NCBI GenBank assembly: GCA_964625145.1
Contig: CAZVAQ010000105.1
Span: 1 to 12,130, forward strand
Source: CAYTRP01 sp964625145
GTDB lineage: Bacteria > Sumerlaeota > Sumerlaeia > SLMS01 > JAHLLQ01
Length of the DNA: 12,130 nucleotides
Direction: 5' to 3'
Position numbers and translations under genes: made by a program. The notes beneath the pieces were generated by a model. The model ran no database searches. It was given only the letters and a program-made list of their open reading frames with translations, and was not told the origin of the DNA. Shown piece after piece: positions 1 to 6,017 of the stretch. Numbering within the stretch: the stretch's first letter is position 1; every line of letters begins with the position of its first letter.

Positions 1-399
1 ACCGTGCTCCAGAACGTTGAACTCCCCATGAACTACGCCGGTGTTCCCGCCCGCGAGCGCACCGAGCGGGCGAAGGAAGCCATCGCACGCGTCGGCCTTG
101 GCGATCGCATGAAGCACCTGCCCAACGAACTCTCCGGCGGCCAGCGCCAACGCGTCGCCATCGCCCGCGCCCTTGTAAACCGCCCCGCCCTTCTCCTCGC
201 CGACGAACCCACCGGTAACCTCGACACCAAGACCGGCGAGGAAATCATGGAGCTCTTCGCCGAGGTCCACGCCGCCGGCAACACCCTCATCCTCGTCACC
301 CACGAACGCGAAATCGGCGAACGCGCCGAACGCATCATCCACATCCGCGACGGCGTCGTCTCCGAAATCGAGCAGGTGCGCGAGAGACAGAGGGCGTGA
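1..399 (+). CDS. ABC transporter ATP-binding protein, LolD/MacB-like (C-terminal part)
   Basis: The gene enters from the left edge, so its start and Walker A motif lie outside the window; 132 residues remain. Counting from the first codon, the ABC signature LSGGQRQRVAIARAL begins at residue 44, Walker B plus D-loop (LLLADEPTGNLD) lies at 64-75, and the switch histidine is H101 in LVTHE. The opening residues, TVLQNVELPMNYAGV, and the DEPTGNLD form are typical of the LolD/MacB/FtsE-like branch, whose ATPases energise lipoprotein release, macrolide or peptide export, or related envelope processes together with a FtsX/MacB-fold permease. That partner is not downstream: the next 800 bases hold only a broken gene on the other strand, so the permease, if linked, must lie upstream. 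The last residues (EIEQVRERQRA) are a charged tail. The family call is firm; the substrate cannot be inferred. Confidence 0.93.
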   Translation, partial: TVLQNVELPMNYAGVPARERTERAKEAIARVGLGDRMKHLPNELSGGQRQRVAIARALVNRPALLLADEPTGNLDTKTGEEIMELFAEVHAAGNTLILVTHEREIGERAERIIHIRDGVVSEIEQVRERQRA

Positions 400-411
400 G
401 GGGTGCTCCTC

Positions 412-994
412 TTATTCATAGAGCGCCCAATCCTCGATAACCGATGTCCCCGCCTCGATGGGGCCAATAGTGGCGGGGCCGTGCAAGGTACGGCGGCCAC
501 TGAACTCCATGTCCTCGAGCATATACTCCCTTACCTCTCCGGCGCGCAGCGGTGCCGCGTCGACATGTTCATAGATCGCGCCGGCCATCTCGTCGCCCAA
601 TGCCGGGAGAGGCCATTCGTTGAGCCGGAGTAGCCCGGTGGACGTGTCGCCGACTCGGTAGACATTGAAGCCTGCGTTCATGAACTCCGCGGCAGTTTGC
701 CACATGATGTCGACCGGTTGACCGAAGCCGCGCGCGGTGGCCTCGAACCGCCAACGAAAACACGGAGTTGTTTGCGTTGGGATTCCACTCAATTGACCGC
801 CCCGTCTCCGCATCCACCCGATAGAGGGCTTCGAAGGCTGGGGAATGCGTGGTTTGCATCGAGAAGTCACTTCTCAATGCATAATTTCGGACCCTGCTCC
901 CAACCATCGTTGGCGGGCGAAGAACCTGCCGGAAGGGCAGGTACCATTCATTGAAGTGTTCACCTCTTACAACTTCCAACCCTTGGAAGTGCAA
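412..994 (-). pseudogene. Frameshifted remnant of a secreted-type protein (C-terminal domain)
   Basis: Two overlapping minus-strand frames make sense only when joined. The upstream frame reads protein-like from about 994 to an A4 run at 767-770 (T4 on the coding strand), through ALYRVDAETGRSIEWNPNA and ending NNSVF; the other frame continues RWRFEATARG to the stop at 412-414. Removing one T from the T4 run joins them as NNSVF-RWRFEA. The second half carries WQTAAEFMNAGFNVYR and MLEDMEFSGRRTLHGP, a pattern I recognise from beta-sandwich C-terminal domains of large secreted or surface proteins (T-A-[SA]-E...N-A-G-F-N-V-Y-R, then LED...LHGP). No ATG or ribosome site starts the upstream part: only a TTG at 994, and the frame is open back to a TAA at 1028-1030. 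This points to a 5'-truncated decayed gene, though a single-base sequencing error could explain the frameshift alone. Function unknown. Confidence 0.6.
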
Positions 995-1218
995 GACTAA
1001 ATTGGAGCAAAAGATATATAGGTCAAATTAGCGTCTTTCTATTGAAGTGCGGCAAAAGGGTCCGGGGAAGCGGTGACTGCGGTGCTGTGTTGGGACGCAG
1101 CTTACGCCCCAAACACGCCTTGCCCCACTTGCCCGCTTCCCCTGTCTATCCTTTTACAGGCTGCCACGAGATACCATCCGCTTGGCGGCCCACTCCGCGG
1201 GGGACTTGATACGACCGT
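995..1218. other. Non-coding gap with an AT-rich block, upstream of panC
   Basis: This gap lies between the broken minus-strand gene and panC. The block at about 995-1050 is strikingly AT-rich for this GC-rich window (it includes aaaagatatata and caaattag); the rest returns to normal composition. I see no ORF with coding character, no tRNA, no riboswitch that I can recognise, and no convincing -35/-10 pair. It probably contains the panC promoter. A GGGGGA stretch at about 1199-1204 is the only purine-rich run near the panC ATG, and it sits rather far upstream of it. Confidence 0.4.
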
Positions 1219-2070
1219 ATGAAACTGGTCCGAACCGTTGCCGAAATGCGTGAACTTGCCGCTGGATGGCGCACCCGTGCCGACATCCAGGTCGCCTTGG
1301 TCCCAACCATGGGCGCCTTGCACAAGGGCCACGGCCGCCTCATGCAGCGCGCCAAGGCCCTGGCCGATATAGCAGTCGTCAGTTCCTTCGTCAACCCGCT
1401 CCAATTTAACGAGGACGCCGACCTCGCCGCCTACCCACGCACCCCGGAGGAAGACCACGCCATCGCCGAGAAGCTCGGCATCGATTACTACTTCGAGCCA
1501 CCTTACGAGGAGATCTATCCTCCCGGATTTCTCACCACCGTCAACGTCGCGCATCTCTCCACCAAACTGGAAGGCGCCTCGCGTCCCGGCCATTTCCGCG
1601 GCGTCTGCACTGTCGTCGCCAAGCTCTTCAACATCGTCCAGCCGGACATCGCCCTCTTCGGACACAAGGACGCCCAGCAACTCGTCATCATCCAGCACAT
1701 GGTGCGCGATCTGTGCATACCCGTGAAGATCGTCCCCGTCCCCACGGAGCGCGACAAGAACGGCCTCGCCCTCAGCAGCCGCAACGCACGCCTCAATGAG
1801 GAGCAGAAGACCCAGGCCCTGTGCCTCGTTCGCGCCCTGAAGCGCGTCCACTTCCTCGTCAAGCGCCAGGGCATCGTCCACACCGGCGAGCTCCTCCAGG
1901 CCGTCCGCTCCTCCATCAACAGCGCCGGCGACCAGGTGAAGCTGGACTACGCCCGCATCGTCTCACGTACCACCCTCGAGGACCTCGACACTATCGAACG
2001 CGGCAATACCCTGGTCCTCGTGTCCGCCATCGTCGGCGGCGTTCGCCTCATCGACAGCACGAGGCTGTGA
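1219..2070 (+). CDS. panC: Pantothenate synthetase (pantoate--beta-alanine ligase)
   Basis: PanC condenses D-pantoate with beta-alanine, using ATP through a pantoyl-adenylate intermediate, in the last step of cytosolic pantothenate (vitamin B5, coenzyme A precursor) synthesis. The 283 residues match the usual family length. Visible motifs in order: PTMGALHKGH at 29-38 (the HxGH nucleotide-binding signature, H35 and H38), SFVNPLQF at 56-63, YPRTPEED at 72-79, EGASRPGHFRGV at 118-129, FGHKDAQQL at 147-155, and the KMSKS-like LALSSRN at 183-189. The end, VRLIDSTRL, is also typical. The ATG at 1219 fits the family N-terminus (MKLVRTVAEMR), although the Shine-Dalgarno is weak. In the segment before LALSSRN the family's usual acidic residue just ahead of the glycine is Asn here (DKNG), a mild change. 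panB and panD are not in the window. A terminator-like hairpin follows 15 bases after the stop. Confidence 0.97.
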   Translation: MKLVRTVAEMRELAAGWRTRADIQVALVPTMGALHKGHGRLMQRAKALADIAVVSSFVNPLQFNEDADLAAYPRTPEEDHAIAEKLGIDYYFEPPYEEIYPPGFLTTVNVAHLSTKLEGASRPGHFRGVCTVVAKLFNIVQPDIALFGHKDAQQLVIIQHMVRDLCIPVKIVPVPTERDKNGLALSSRNARLNEEQKTQALCLVRALKRVHFLVKRQGIVHTGELLQAVRSSINSAGDQVKLDYARIVSRTTLEDLDTIERGNTLVLVSAIVGGVRLIDSTRL

Positions 2071-2085
2071 TCTCCCCTCAAAGTA

Positions 2086-2113
2086 TCATGGCCATCTTGG
2101 CCATGACGCTTTT
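2086..2113 (+). terminator. Rho-independent terminator after panC
   Basis: A perfect 9-bp inverted repeat, TCATGGCCA / TGGCCATGA (2086-2094 and 2098-2106), is separated by a 3-base TCT loop and followed by CGC and then TTTT at 2110-2113. It begins 15 bases past the panC stop codon, the expected place for an intrinsic terminator. The T-run is short and offset by three bases, so efficiency is uncertain. It argues that the downstream aminotransferase gene has its own promoter. Confidence 0.65.
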
Positions 2114-2137
2114 CCTATGGTCTTGGTTCCAGTGATA

Positions 2138-2161
2138 GCTTGAGACCGGCTGGTCTGGGGC
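2138..2161 (+). other. Imperfect stem-loop upstream of the aminotransferase gene
   Basis: The bases at 2138-2147 (GCTTGAGACC) pair with 2152-2161 (GGTCTGGGGC) around a GGCT loop: five Watson-Crick pairs next to the loop, one G-G mismatch, two G-T pairs and two closing Watson-Crick pairs. A second small stem, GGCA-GGA-TGCC at 2159-2169, overlaps its base, and TATTTT follows shortly after. It could be a back-up terminator for panC or a structured leader of the gene at 2289. It is not a riboswitch class I recognise, and it could be chance. Confidence 0.3.
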
Positions 2162-2288
2162 AGGATGCCTCAGCTATTTTGTACTGCAATCGGATGATGC
2201 GAGTCGTATTTTCATGCCGAGATGTCCGCCACAGTTGTGGTTGCCTCGCATCGGGCGATTTGATCTTGAGGAAGCAGAGACCTGACTC

Positions 2289-3428
2289 ATGAACTGGAAA
2301 GTCCCGCTGACATCGCCGTCCCTCGGACCGGAGGAGGAATCCGCCGTCCTTCGCGTGCTTCGCAGCGGTTGGCTTTCATTGGGCCCGGAGGTGGAGGCCT
2401 TCGAGCGCGAGTTCGCCGCCGGCCTTGGCGCGCGCCATGCCATCGCCACCGCCAATGCCACCGACGCACTTGCTCTTTGCTATGACGCCGTCGGTGTCGA
2501 GGCCGGCGAGCAGATCGCCATGTGCGCCCTCACTTTCGTCGCCAGCCTCAACGTCGCGCTACGCCGGGGCGAGGTTCCTCTGCTGATCGACATCACCAGC
2601 GAGGACGACCTCACCATGTCCGTCGAGGATCTGGCCCGCAAGATCGGCCCGGACACGCGCCTCGTCGTCACCATGCCCTATGGCGGATTCCCTCCCGACA
2701 TGAACGGCATCATGGAGGTTGCCTCCAATGCCGGCGTGCCCGTCGTCGAAGATGCCTGCCACGGCCTTCTCGGGAAGTGCGGCGACCGCATGCTGGGTAC
2801 CATCGGAGCGGCCGGCGTCTTCTCATTCTACGCCAACAAGAACATGACCACCGGCGAAGGCGGCATGATCGTCACCGACGACCGAGCCATCGCCGAGCGC
2901 GTCCGCTTGATGCGCAACCACGGCATGACGCGCAACTCCCATGAGCATCACGCCGCCGTCGCGCAGCTCTATGATGTCATCCATGCAGGGCATAACTTCC
3001 GCATGGACGAAATTCGCGCGGCCATCGGCCGCGAGCAGTTCCGCAAGCTGCCCGCCCTTAACGAACGCCGCCGCCAGGTTAGTCAGAAGATTCGCGCGCG
3101 ATTGACCGATACGGTTCCCGCCTTGCGGCTTCCATTCTCCGGCGCCAACCACCGCGACAGCGCCCACCACCTGCTCTGCGCCATCCTCCCGCAGGGAAAG
3201 GACCGCGCCGACTTCATGCAACGTATGGCCGCTCGCGGCGTGCAGACCAGCGTACACTACAAGCCTCTCAATCGCTTCTCGCACACGCTTGGCCTGTGGG
3301 CGGAGCCCCCGACTCTGCCCGTCCTGTCCCGCATCGAGGATCGCCTTGTCACACTCCCTCTCGGACCTGACATGACCGACGAGCAGATCGACATCCTTGT
3401 CGACGCCGTGAAGCATTCCCTCGTGTGA
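2289..3428 (+). CDS. DegT/DnrJ/EryC1/StrS family PLP-dependent aminotransferase
   Basis: This family transfers an amino group, usually from glutamate, to keto-sugar nucleotides for surface polysaccharides, glycan modification or antibiotic sugars, using pyridoxal phosphate in the cytosol. The 379 residues are full length. The PLP lysine is K184 in FSFYANKNMTTGEGGM. Upstream lie the cofactor-ring aspartate region VVEDACHG (E154, D155, H158), the phosphate-binding ATANATDAL at 53-61, and PYGGFPPDM at 130-138. The dimer motif GHNFRMDEIRAAIG is at 234-247, and VQTSVHYKPL lies in the C-terminal part. The start MNWKVPLTSPSLGPEE fits the family, with purine-rich GAGGAAG and AGAGA stretches upstream. 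The stop is 12 bases from the stop of the facing PAS protein gene. No sugar dehydratase, epimerase or glycosyltransferase is nearby, so the substrate cannot be inferred; it may be a stand-alone family member. Confidence 0.93.
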   Translation: MNWKVPLTSPSLGPEEESAVLRVLRSGWLSLGPEVEAFEREFAAGLGARHAIATANATDALALCYDAVGVEAGEQIAMCALTFVASLNVALRRGEVPLLIDITSEDDLTMSVEDLARKIGPDTRLVVTMPYGGFPPDMNGIMEVASNAGVPVVEDACHGLLGKCGDRMLGTIGAAGVFSFYANKNMTTGEGGMIVTDDRAIAERVRLMRNHGMTRNSHEHHAAVAQLYDVIHAGHNFRMDEIRAAIGREQFRKLPALNERRRQVSQKIRARLTDTVPALRLPFSGANHRDSAHHLLCAILPQGKDRADFMQRMAARGVQTSVHYKPLNRFSHTLGLWAEPPTLPVLSRIEDRLVTLPLGPDMTDEQIDILVDAVKHSLV

Positions 3429-3440
3429 GCGAACGCACCA

Positions 3441-4697
3441 TCATTCATTGGGAAGGCGATTCTGCAGCATCCGCGCAATGATCTCCAGCGCGCGGATCTC
3501 GATCTCCGCCCAATCGTGTGGGCCGACCCGGTGCCCCAGTAACAGAAACCCGCGCAGGTTCCTGCCATTCGACAGGATCGGCACTGCCAGCGCTGCGTGA
3601 TGATCGTCCGGATGCAGCCGGGACAACTCCCGAATCTCCGCATCGCGCAGTTCATTCGCGTCCCGGACAACCCGCAGGTTCCCCGTCGCCATCTGCGCCA
3701 TCAGCAGCGGAATCTCCGTCTCCTGCAACTCCCAGCGGGGTTGGGTTCGCGTCCCCGCATTGGATGGTCCGCCCCAATGATGCTGCAGGATGGCGAGATT
3801 GCCTGGAGACTTTCTCAACGCTATCGTCGCGCATGTCGTCTCCACCACCGCCCCCAACAGCACCAGCACCTTTCGCAAATCCCGCGTCGATCCTGCCGAA
3901 AGCGTCGCCATCACGTCCAGCAGCACCTCCATCACTTGCTCGCGATGCGCCGCCTCATTCTCGCGCTTGATCAGCAACGTCACATCCAGCGACAACGACG
4001 CCAGCAGATGTTTCCCGTGCGCATCGTGCACGAGGAACCGGTGCGTGAGGAAATGCCGCTCCTCCGTCCCGACCGGATACACCTCCTCGAAGTGCATCGC
4101 CTCGCCTGTCTCGCGGACAGCCCGGTCGTTAGCTTCGATTTCATCCGCGACCCACGGGTCCCACAGCTCCCCATCGGTCTTGCCGATCCATTCCGCCATC
4201 GGGCGGTTGAACAGCTCCTCGGTCGCCGGGTTCACATAAACATATCTTCCCAACTCGTCCTTGATCGTCGCCATGGCTGGATTGCCCGCCATGAAGGCAT
4301 GCAGCACCCGATAGGAATCCTCCAGCGCCCGCCGCGCCTCGCGCATCTTGGTCACATCACGGTGGATGTGGACACGGTAAGGCGGGTCACTCCCCAGAGC
4401 AAACGTCTTCACGGTCACCAGCTTCTCCGTGCCATCCGGCCGCTGGATGCGTTCCTCCATGGTGGTCAGTGCCGCGGACGCCGCGTAGTTCCCACCCGAG
4501 GAGCCCCACGCCTCCCGGGGCGTCTTCCCCACGATCTGCTCCACCGATCGGCCCGCAAGCAGGCACATCGCCGGGTTGCAGAACACCACCCGGCCTGACA
4601 GGTCGAACACCGCGACACCATCGGACATGGTCTCGTAGATCAGCTCCAGCATGCGGGATGGCGGAACATCCCACTGCGCTCGGGGGGATTCGGTCAC
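3441..4697 (-). CDS. PAS-PAS-GAF sensor protein without a recognisable output domain
   Basis: The 418 residues are soluble, with no signal peptide or membrane segment. The first PAS domain spans about 14-117 (IYETMSDGVAVFDLSGRVVFCNPAM, ending in the PAC-like VHIHRDVTKMREARRALED). The second spans about 130-240 (YVYVNPATEELFNRP, ending SLDVTLLIKREN), and a GAF domain about 272-415 (LAVPILSNGRNLRGFLLLG, then IRALEIIARMLQNRL). In histidine kinases and GGDEF proteins that GAF pattern is normally followed by the catalytic domain, but here the protein stops. I see no H-box, HATPase, GGDEF, EAL or DNA-binding segment. The start is a GTG at 4697 with GAAGG seven bases upstream; the next ATG would be residue 16, cutting into the first PAS domain. 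The ligand is unknown. It could be an adaptor that works through a partner, or a sensor that lost its output module. No response regulator is adjacent. Confidence 0.85.
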   Translation of the reverse strand: MTESPRAQWDVPPSRMLELIYETMSDGVAVFDLSGRVVFCNPAMCLLAGRSVEQIVGKTPREAWGSSGGNYAASAALTTMEERIQRPDGTEKLVTVKTFALGSDPPYRVHIHRDVTKMREARRALEDSYRVLHAFMAGNPAMATIKDELGRYVYVNPATEELFNRPMAEWIGKTDGELWDPWVADEIEANDRAVRETGEAMHFEEVYPVGTEERHFLTHRFLVHDAHGKHLLASLSLDVTLLIKRENEAAHREQVMEVLLDVMATLSAGSTRDLRKVLVLLGAVVETTCATIALRKSPGNLAILQHHWGGPSNAGTRTQPRWELQETEIPLLMAQMATGNLRVVRDANELRDAEIRELSRLHPDDHHAALAVPILSNGRNLRGFLLLGHRVGPHDWAEIEIRALEIIARMLQNRLPNE

Positions 4698-4877
4698 GGC
4701 ACAGCCTTCGGGGGTATCGGCTCGGTGGAAACCGTACCAAATCCAACCCTTGGTCCCCTGCCTGTGGCAACGCCGAACCGCCCACGGGACTCAAAGCCCT
4801 TGCCTCCCGCTACCCCCAGCCGACACACAGGGCGTTACAAAATGTTCTGAAAACCAAGCACAACAGGGACCCGCACC
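4698..4877. promoter_or_regulatory. Divergent intergenic region between the PAS gene and dnaN
   Basis: Both neighbouring genes start outward from this 180-base gap, so it must hold promoters for both, or receive read-through from neither side. The dnaN-proximal part (about 4830-4865) is relatively AT-rich (GTTACAAAATGTTCTG). I cannot place a reliable -35/-10 pair. Two ribosome sites are clear: GAAGG at 4705-4709 on the minus strand, seven bases before the GTG of the PAS gene, and AGGGA at 4865-4869, eight bases before the GTG of dnaN. No DnaA-box consensus (TTATCCACA-like) is visible, so there is no sign of an origin here. Confidence 0.5.
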
Positions 4878-6014
4878 GTGGAAATCGTACTCGAGCGAAA
4901 TGACCTGCACGAAGCCGCCACCGTGGTCGCCTCGCTTCTCAAGCGCAGCACCTCGGCCATGCCCGTCCTTTCCAACATGCTCGTCGACGCCAGCGAATCC
5001 GACCGTGTGCTCTTCCTCGGCACCGACCTGGAGTCGTTCGTCCGCGTTCGCGTCCCCGCCACCGTCACCGGCGGCTCCTCGCGCATTACCGTACCCGCCG
5101 AGAAGCTGGCCGAGCTCGTCGGCCTGCTCCCGTCCGGCACCAGCGTCCGCATCGTCGACGAAGGCGGCAACGTGCGCATCCTGTGTGAGGCCAACGACTA
5201 CAACCTCGTCACCCTGCCGCCGGACGATTACCCCAATTGGCAGCCCGAGATCCCCACCTCCCGCTTCACCATCACCCAAAAGCAGCTCAAGGTCCTGCTC
5301 GATGCCGTCCTGTACGCCGTGCCGGTCAAGGACCACCGCCGCGTCCTGATGGGCGCCCTCCTCGAACTCCAGCCCGAGGGCGTTCGTCTCACCGCCACCG
5401 ACGGCAAGAAGCTCTCGCGCATGCGCGTCCCCAAGACCGAACAGGAAGATGAAGGCACCCCGCGCGCCGTCATCTCCGGAAAGCTTCTCAACGATGTGCG
5501 CCGTGTACTGGGCGATGAAGGGCTCGTCACCGTGGAGCTGGGCCTGAAGCAAGTCGCCTTCCTCGTCGATCATGTCGAGTATCGCACCAACATGATCGAA
5601 GGGAAGTACCCCGATTGCGACGCGGTCATCCCGAAGGACTTCAACTACTCCATCCGCCTGAACCGCAATCAATTCGAAGTCGCCGCGCGCCGCGCCGGCG
5701 TCGTCTCCGAGGACAAGAGCAAGTCCATCATCCTGAAGTTCGCCGACGGCCGTTGCCACTTCACCTCCATGGCCGCTGACGTCGGAACCTTCGCCGGCGA
5801 CGTCTCCGTGGAATATGACAGCAAGCCCCTGGAGATCGCCTTCAACTACGAGTTGCTCATTGAGACCCTTCGCAGCTTCTCACATCCCGACATCAAGCTC
5901 AACATCAAGAGCGAAACCTCGCCCATGGTCCTCGTGTGTGACGAGGAGCCCGAGCACCTGTGCGTCCTGATGCCGATCAAGCTCGCAGACATCCGCGCGG
6001 GGATTATGGAGTAA
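4878..6014 (+). CDS. dnaN: DNA polymerase III beta subunit (sliding clamp)
   Basis: DnaN dimerises into a ring around DNA and tethers the replicative polymerase and other clamp-binding proteins. The 378 residues are close to the usual length, with three repeated clamp folds (about 1-122, 123-250, 251-378). Characteristic segments are GTDLE (48-52), TATDGKKLSRMRV (172-184), NMIEGKYPD (238-246) and the C-terminal LMPIKLADIR (364-373). The T-D-G-x-x-L element (174-179) and M365-P366-I367 form the hydrophobic cleft that receives clamp-binding peptides. The GTG start at 4878 is supported by AGGGA eight bases upstream and by the family N-terminus. dnaN is usually found with dnaA and recF near the origin; here it is alone, with a PAS gene divergent upstream and prfC convergent three bases downstream. 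It may be the only clamp gene of the genome or a second copy; the window cannot tell. Confidence 0.97.
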   Translation: MEIVLERNDLHEAATVVASLLKRSTSAMPVLSNMLVDASESDRVLFLGTDLESFVRVRVPATVTGGSSRITVPAEKLAELVGLLPSGTSVRIVDEGGNVRILCEANDYNLVTLPPDDYPNWQPEIPTSRFTITQKQLKVLLDAVLYAVPVKDHRRVLMGALLELQPEGVRLTATDGKKLSRMRVPKTEQEDEGTPRAVISGKLLNDVRRVLGDEGLVTVELGLKQVAFLVDHVEYRTNMIEGKYPDCDAVIPKDFNYSIRLNRNQFEVAARRAGVVSEDKSKSIILKFADGRCHFTSMAADVGTFAGDVSVEYDSKPLEIAFNYELLIETLRSFSHPDIKLNIKSETSPMVLVCDEEPEHLCVLMPIKLADIRAGIME

Positions 6015-6017
6015 CCC

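Noticed and set aside
403..954. Plus-strand open frames between the ABC ATPase gene and panC.
   Set aside because: They overlap the minus-strand coding sequence, lack recognisable protein features and have no ribosome sites.
1054..1066. The 13-base word gcaaaagggtccg occurs both here and at 8530-8542, a possible repeat.
   Set aside because: In a 12-kb window about one shared 13-mer pair is expected by chance, and the flanks do not match further.
1102..1881. A 259-codon minus-strand open frame across panC.
   Set aside because: It is a shadow of panC, rich in G, A, V, D and E repeats, with no family features.
4698..4877. A possible replication origin upstream of dnaN.
   Set aside because: There are no DnaA-box matches, no AT-rich repeat array, and no dnaA or recF nearby.
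4791..5759. A long minus-strand open frame across dnaN.
   Set aside because: It is an antisense shadow of dnaN produced by high-GC codon bias; its acidic, low-complexity translation matches no family.
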